Source: Telopea speciosissima | Lineage: Eukaryota; Streptophyta; Magnoliopsida; Proteales; Proteaceae | Assembly: GCF_018873765.1 (NCBI RefSeq) | Contig: NC_057918.1 | Location: forward strand, 11,974,862 to 12,038,861 | Direction: 5' to 3' | DNA: 64,000 nucleotides | Part shown: positions 58,951 through 64,000 of the stretch, piece after piece | How positions within the stretch are numbered: the stretch's first letter is position 1 | Layout of the letters: each line of letters starts with the position of its first letter | Translations under genes and position numbers: made by a program | The notes under the pieces: model-generated | Databases searched by the model: none | Told to the model about the DNA's origin: nothing | Seen by the model: the letters and a program-made list of their open reading frames with translations, nothing else

Positions 58951-59406
58951 CAGGGATGTAAACGGATCGGATTCGGATCGGATACGGATCGGATTTGATA
59001 GGAGCCGGATATTCCCTGGTCGAATACGGATACCTCTAAACGGATTCGGATGCGGATCGGATTCGGATTTTCGACCATCCGTTTACATCTCTGCCTTGTG
59101 TAACCCGGACCTTCCTCCCCCTAGCGGATACAATTCACTCTCAATCCATATCTCTTAGATCATGATTCTCTTTTCATCATATTCTAGAACTTGTTTAATC
59201 TTCAAAAACCCTTGAAATCATTATTTACTTAATTTTTTATTATTAAGTATTTGGATTTTTTTTCGGACGAATTTTAATCGGAGTATTCGGATTATTTTTC
59301 GGATATCTCTAAACGAATACGGATGCCCCTAAACGAATACGGATGCCCCTAAACAAATACGAATGCGAATTCGGATTCGGATTTCGGTTATCCATTTACA
59401 TCCCTA
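58951..59406. mobile_element. hAT-type MITE upstream of SS2
   Basis: A 456-bp element with ends CAGGGATGTAAACGGAT and (inward from the right) TAGGGATGTAAATGGAT. The subterminal parts are dense with CGGATTCGGAT / GGATACGGATCGG words, the usual hAT-MITE pattern. The word ATGGGGC occurs on both flanks (58941 and 59408) and may be the decayed target duplication. No coding capacity. Confidence 0.75.
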
Positions 59407-59429
59407 AATGGGGCTGTTCTGGAAATGAT

Positions 59430-59439
59430 TATATATATA
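59430..59439 (+). promoter_or_regulatory. Putative TATA box of SS2
   Basis: TATATATATA followed by GCAACTACCCA. It lies 24 bp after the hAT-type MITE and about 570 bp before the SS2 start codon, so the leader would be long or contain an unseen intron. Confidence 0.35.
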
Positions 59440-60006
59440 GCAACTACCCAATTACCTTCTCTCCACGTTTTTGTCACCAAGAATCTGTAACTTTGTTTGT
59501 TAGAGACCAGGGATTTGCTGTCAGCCGCTCGTTCCATCGATCCAAGTCTCTGGCCGTAATTATCTGCTGCAATTTCCATCCTAAACCTAAACCTCAAGTT
59601 CCCCTATGATTTCCCTTTGGTGGGACCCTTTTTTGACGGAACTTAAGGCCAACTGGCCAAGGAAGAAGAGTTGTCCTACTGTTATTGTTGCTGTCGTTGT
59701 GTGTCCAATCCATGGTTTCTCCTTCTACGGTTCTACCTGCCTCTTATAAATTCACACATACTACAGACACTGCTCCCCTTCCGACTCTCGAGTGTTCTCT
59801 TCACTCATTATTGTTTTTGACCAACTGGGTCTCTTCCAATCTCATCGACATCTTCAGTTTGGTAGTCTTGAATCTTGATTCTCAGATTGCTTTACTGGGT
59901 TTCCTTCACTCTACATTTTGATCAACTGGGTTACCTCCAACCCATGAAATTGTGTTAGTTTGCAGTCGTAAAGACGTCTTTCGTCTATCGTTCCTTCTAC
60001 ATTGAG

Positions 60007-62160
60007 ATGACAATGGAAAATTCCATTCTACTTCATGGTGGAAACTACCTTCGGCCTAGACCTGCTGTTCCAGTTCCTCGAGGTTGTAATTCCCTTGATT
60101 CTCATCGGAATGGTTCAAGAATCTGGTATCTTAGGGCTCTCGAAAAAGAGAAAATTCCCGGGCTCTATTCGAATTATGGAGAAGTGCTAAATGTGTATAG
60201 CAGAGGGCAGCCTTGGAAGAAGTGTCCCAAAGCGGTGGACAAGAACCGTGTAGGAGAGGAGAGTGACGATGAATCGGAAGATGCACTTCAGGCCACTCTC
60301 GAAAAAAGCAAGAAAGTTTTAGCTATGCAAAAAGACCTACTTCAACAGGTAATTCGATTCATTCTTTCTTCTTTTTCTCTCCCCCCACCCCCCCCCCCCC
60401 CCAACAAATCTTTTTTTCCTGAGCCAAATGCTTCTACAAGTGGTGCTTCTCCTAGTGAATGATATTAATCTTGTATGTCTTCTTGGTGTTGGTTTGGTGC
60501 CTCAGCAGTTTTATAGTCTTGGTTACGATGGAATTTTTACTTTTCAATGCTAGAACTTAAGTCTTGGTTACGATGGAATTTTTTCTTTTTAATACTAGAG
60601 CCTATAATTTCGTCTCTTCCGTTTTGTACTTCCATTTCTTTTAGTCACGATTCAAGAACTCTTGCAAATTGTTTGTAATTCACACAATGCAAGGACGGGA
60701 ATCTTGTGTTGAGTCTGTTACTATAAATCTGAAACAATTCCCATCTGGCTAACACCTGGAGGCCATATCAGGGGAGGAGTGCCACATGGCTAAGCAGGTG
60801 TGTCTAAAAGTACAAGTCAGAGGCATTAGGCTACCAGGACCATGTCTGCTGAGCAGAGAGGGCTTAAGAATAATGTTGAAGGGTTGTTCATTGAAGCAGG
60901 AGTGTTTCCCTGTCAAGGCTTGAGGAATCACCTGTCAAGTTGAGAGGAATGCCTACTTAGTAGACATTGAGATCTTGCAATTGGCAAGAGGCTAACCTAT
61001 AATGCAATAACATTACCCTTCCAGGGGTTGAGGACTTTTCCCCTTGAAGCTCTAGTCTCATCTACCAAGGAAAGTGTGTTGGTCTTTCAATGCTCAAGGA
61101 CTTGATCTTCCAACAAATAACATTCTTACTCTTCCTCCTGGTCCTTTGGAGGTTCCAATATAAGGCTATGCTATGGTCAGATGAGCCTCATGTGAAATAT
61201 ATCCTCCTATATGAATTGGATGATAGAGAGGTAGAAAGTCAACTAACTATTGTGATGCAGATAACCTTGCTGTTACTAACTCAGTTACTCAAAACAGTTT
61301 CGTTTCTGGTACTTCTGCATGGTAAGTTGTGAGATTTGATATTTGCCTCATGTGTCTTTATAATATATTACAATCTTGAGTGTAAAATAGAAGTTATGAA
61401 TTGTTTTGGGTTGGTAATACAGTCATCGACACTTTAAAAATGTTGCCTATCATATTATACCATACTTTTCGATGTTAATGGATTATACTGGTTGAATGAA
61501 TTTCTCTTCTCTCATGATCCGAGTCAAGTATTTATATTATCTATCTCCTTTTGATGCTTGTACTCCTTTATCCATAAGTACATTATTGACTTCTTCACTT
61601 CAAATTCCTCATTTTTGTGCAGATTGCAGCAAGGAGAGAACTTGTATCATCCATAAAAGATAGTATTATCAACACAGAAGGCAATGTAGTTTCTTATGAT
61701 GAGACTGACAACTCTTTTCCTAATCTTGATCTTCCTTCGGTTGATGCTGAAAGTACTCATGAAGAATATGCTAATGAGAATGAATTTCTTCCCGGAAGCT
61801 ATGATCATTCAACCACTGTTGGGATTTCAGACACCCTACCAATCGGTGTTAGTGGAGGGTTTGAAGCAGAGAAGAACCCAGGGAATAATTTACCCCTTGA
61901 AAAGGTTTCTTGCGACATGGATTCCTCAGGTGAACTTAAAGAAATTAATTCATCGACAGTTCAGTCTTACATTCCATCTTTTCTTTCAAACGTTTCGGAA
62001 TCACATGATCTTGAAGATGAAAAGGTCGAGAGGATAACAGAAGCAGGTTTAGGGGATGTAATTTCAGAGGATGAAAATGTTAAACCCCCTCCTTTGGCTG
62101 GGGCTAACGTCATGAACATCATATTGGTATCTGCTGAATGTGCTCCTTGGTCTAAGACAG
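60007..62160 (+). CDS. SS2: Starch synthase II, chloroplast, N-terminal part
   Basis: Two exons are visible, 60007-60348 and 61623-62160, giving the first 293 residues. The gene continues past the window. Starch synthase II transfers glucose from ADP-glucose to amylopectin chains in plastids, extending short chains to intermediate length. The N-terminus is a plastid-targeting and low-complexity region: basic early part, then an acidic stretch with EESDDESEDALQATLEKSKK (about 79-98), then a Ser/Glu/Asp-rich linker. The catalytic GT5 domain begins at about 273 with PPPLAGANVMNIILVSAECA, followed by PWSKTG, where the intron interrupts the ADP-glucose-binding K-x-G-G motif after KTG (donor at 62161, phase 1). 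The PPPLAG...NVMN lead-in is characteristic of SSII rather than GBSSI or SSI. Intron 1 (1274 bp) shows no other gene. Confidence 0.9.
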
Positions 62161-63191
62161 GTACGTTGATGCTTTAAACCATTAATTGACATCCCATTTG
62201 TGAGATCATTTCATTTTCTGAAAGATTTCTCCATTGGTTTATGGCAATTATTCAGTTATAACTACATATTTTCTTCAGTTTTCTCTAACGTCACTACCTC
62301 AGACCAGGATTGACTTTCTCAGGGTCCCATTGTTTCCTTTTTTTTTTTAATATTTGGACGTTCATATTTCAGTCTAAAAAAATAAAAAAGACAGAGCAAA
62401 TGTTCTTACGCTTCATAAAATGAACTTATTCATTTATAAAGGAGGTAGCCGTTGGGTAGACAGTGAGAACAGCCTTTAAAGGCACAAAAGTTCAAGGGGC
62501 TAACATTCTGGGGGTTTGCAGCCATCATTCAATTGATTGACCCTATATATCTTCCTGGCAAAAAATTTTCCTGTTCAATATGTTAGATGCTTTTGGATTG
62601 TGAAAAGATGTGGAAGCAGCCTGGGGGAACAAAGAAAGGGAAAAACAAATAAATGGAATTAGTTACTAGATCAAATTCTGTTAAAACCTTCCAGATCAAG
62701 TCAGTGTTTGGTGTGGTGTTCTCACATAAGTGATCTTTAGAGTGTTAAGTCTCAGCCCAATCTGTGCTCTCTCTCTCTCTCTTGGGGGGGGGGGTGGTTC
62801 TGTGCTGTTAAATTGGCCATGTTGGGTTCAGAATCTCTGACCTCATATCTCATATATGTGCTTAATGCCATCAAGAAGCAACTTTGACTTAATTAGGCAC
62901 ATATCACTTAGATCATGTGCGATATAATCTGTTGCTTATTACCTAACTAACAAGGATCCAGATACTGTAGCTGTCTTGTTAGGGCCAGCATCTCGGACTC
63001 CTCATTCTGTGCTCTCTCTGAGTCTCTGCTGCGAAATCTGCAAGATAATTGAGCACATTTTACTAACGTAGCTCTTTTTTTAAAGCTAGTTTCGCTTGTG
63101 GGTCTTTCTAGATCTTCTCTATTGTTTGCAACCTACATAACAGGATACAATATGGGTGATACACCTTTTGTGAAAATGATAAGGTGTACTC
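62161..63191 (+). other. SS2 intron sequence
   Basis: Sequence after the donor at 62161. No further SS2 exon (GLGDV...) was found in the window, so everything to the end is probably intron 2. Contains CT and G runs near 62770-62800 and no recognisable repeat apart from the hAT-like element that follows. Confidence 0.5.
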
Positions 63192-63980
63192 ATGGTTTAA
63201 AGTATCGACCGATACATCTCTTTTTGTTTTTAAATGAACTGTCTCGAAGTGTATCGTTATCGGTCGATACCGATACGTCTCTTTTTTTTTTTAAAATGAA
63301 CTGTCTCGAAGTGTATCAAAATGTATCGATCGATACGGGCCGATACGTATCGATACCATCGATACGTCCAGTAAAGGGTTCAGTGGGTGGTTTAATATGT
63401 ATCGATACGTATCGGCCGATACGGCTCGATACATACCGATACATCACCGATACGTACTGATACATACCGATACACACTGATATGTACCGATACCATCGAT
63501 ACATACCATAAAAAAAAGCCATTTTCACTCACAGACTCGATACAATTCCTAATCTAACGAAAAAATGAAGGAAAACTCTCAACCAAGAGTCTAAAATCTT
63601 GCATTTAATCTTGGTTTTTCACACTTTTAAACTAAAAAATGAATCAAGGAGTGCTACAACATCATCCTTTGCATCATCTAATACTCTTCAGGGCTATAGA
63701 CGATTACAATATGTGAGAAACTTCATCTTTTATAACAATTTCAATTTAATGCACTTGTTTGGTTATATATTATTCACCATTTTAGGTTTTATGCATGGCA
63801 CTTATTAAATATTGCTTATTTATATTGTTTTTTGTTCCAAAAGTGTATTTCCATGTGTATCTTGACCATTTCTACGCGTATTTGTATTGTTCGATACGTA
63901 TCTCCGAAACGATACATACGATACGTCTCTTAAAATCACCCGACCGATACGATACCCGATACCGATACTTAAAAAATTGT
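63192..63980. mobile_element. hAT-like MITE with GTATCGATAC subterminal arrays
   Basis: A left end near CATGGTTTAAAGTATCGACC is matched, inward from the right, by CAATTTTTTAAGTATCGGTA. Within it are dense, partly palindromic copies of CGATAC / GTATCG words (63205-63510 and 63890-63970). The start CA-GGTTTAA resembles the hAT element at 21306-23649. Target duplications were not matched (GGTGTACT versus TAATGTTA), so the ends are tentative. It lies in an SS2 intron. Confidence 0.55.
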
Positions 63981-64000
63981 AATGTTATTGTTAGTCGGGC

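Larger units (their letters stand above)
56604..59429. other. Intergenic DNA between DUF1666 and SS2 genes
   Basis: No gene recognised. Contains MITEs and duplications listed separately: a foldback MITE at 56937-57100, a SINE tail at 57220-57285, a hairpin plus tandem duplication at 57670-58140 and an hAT-type MITE at 58951-59406. Confidence 0.55.

Noticed and set aside
61090-61332. 80-codon ORF in SS2 intron 1
   Set aside because: No recognisable domain and the position is clearly intronic.

Overview
The window is nuclear DNA of a flowering plant. It shows intron-bearing genes with plant-only or chloroplast products, AT-rich intergenic DNA, Au-type SINEs, a Mutator-like element, hAT elements, an L1-type LINE tail and many foldback MITEs. 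The species cannot be named from the sequence. I read seven complete host genes, one 5' partial gene and one dead PPR gene. All reading frames and splice sites were worked out by eye.

Layout: 1-4.4 kb is intergenic with several foldback MITEs. 4.45-5.64 kb (+) is an RKD-type RWP-RK transcription factor. 7.86-18.46 kb is a pentatricopeptide-repeat (PPR) pseudogene, broken first by a 5'-truncated LINE with clear target-site duplications and then by a ~9 kb Mutator-like element. That element has ~0.6 kb terminal inverted repeats and an open 713-residue FAR1/FHY3-type transposase. 21.3-23.65 kb is an internally deleted hAT element with a perfect 8-bp target duplication. 23.78-27.5 kb (-) is FTSH6, a chloroplast FtsH protease. 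27.6-35.8 kb is repeat-rich and gene-poor. 35.8-45.5 kb (+) is GALT1, a GT31 beta-1,3-galactosyltransferase with a galectin-like domain. 46.86-47.51 kb (-) is a DMP (DUF679) membrane protein, 47.81-49.27 kb (-) is CHLP (geranylgeranyl reductase), and 50.35-51.92 kb (+) is a GDSL esterase/lipase with an unusual Ala-His/Ala-Pro repeat tail. 54.73-56.60 kb (+) is a DUF1666 protein. 60.0 kb to beyond 62.16 kb (+) is starch synthase II, whose 3' part lies outside the window. Another hAT-like element closes the window.

The genes do not form a pathway. Three products are plastid proteins (FTSH6 in thylakoid quality control, CHLP in chlorophyll/tocopherol phytyl supply, SS2 in starch). The main value of the window is its evolutionary record. 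From memory, RKD2, CHLP and a GDSL lipase are neighbours in Arabidopsis (At1g74480, At1g74470, At1g74460), and the same three families occur here, with RKD separated by about 42 kb. Repeats have also touched gene structure. A SINE in GALT1 intron 1 duplicated the segment holding the 5' splice site. A 75-bp tandem duplication repeats the last 25 codons of GALT1. An hAT-type MITE sits about 25 bp upstream of the putative SS2 TATA box. No clearly new biological system was found. The Mutator-like element with intact transposase and both TIRs is the most noteworthy object.
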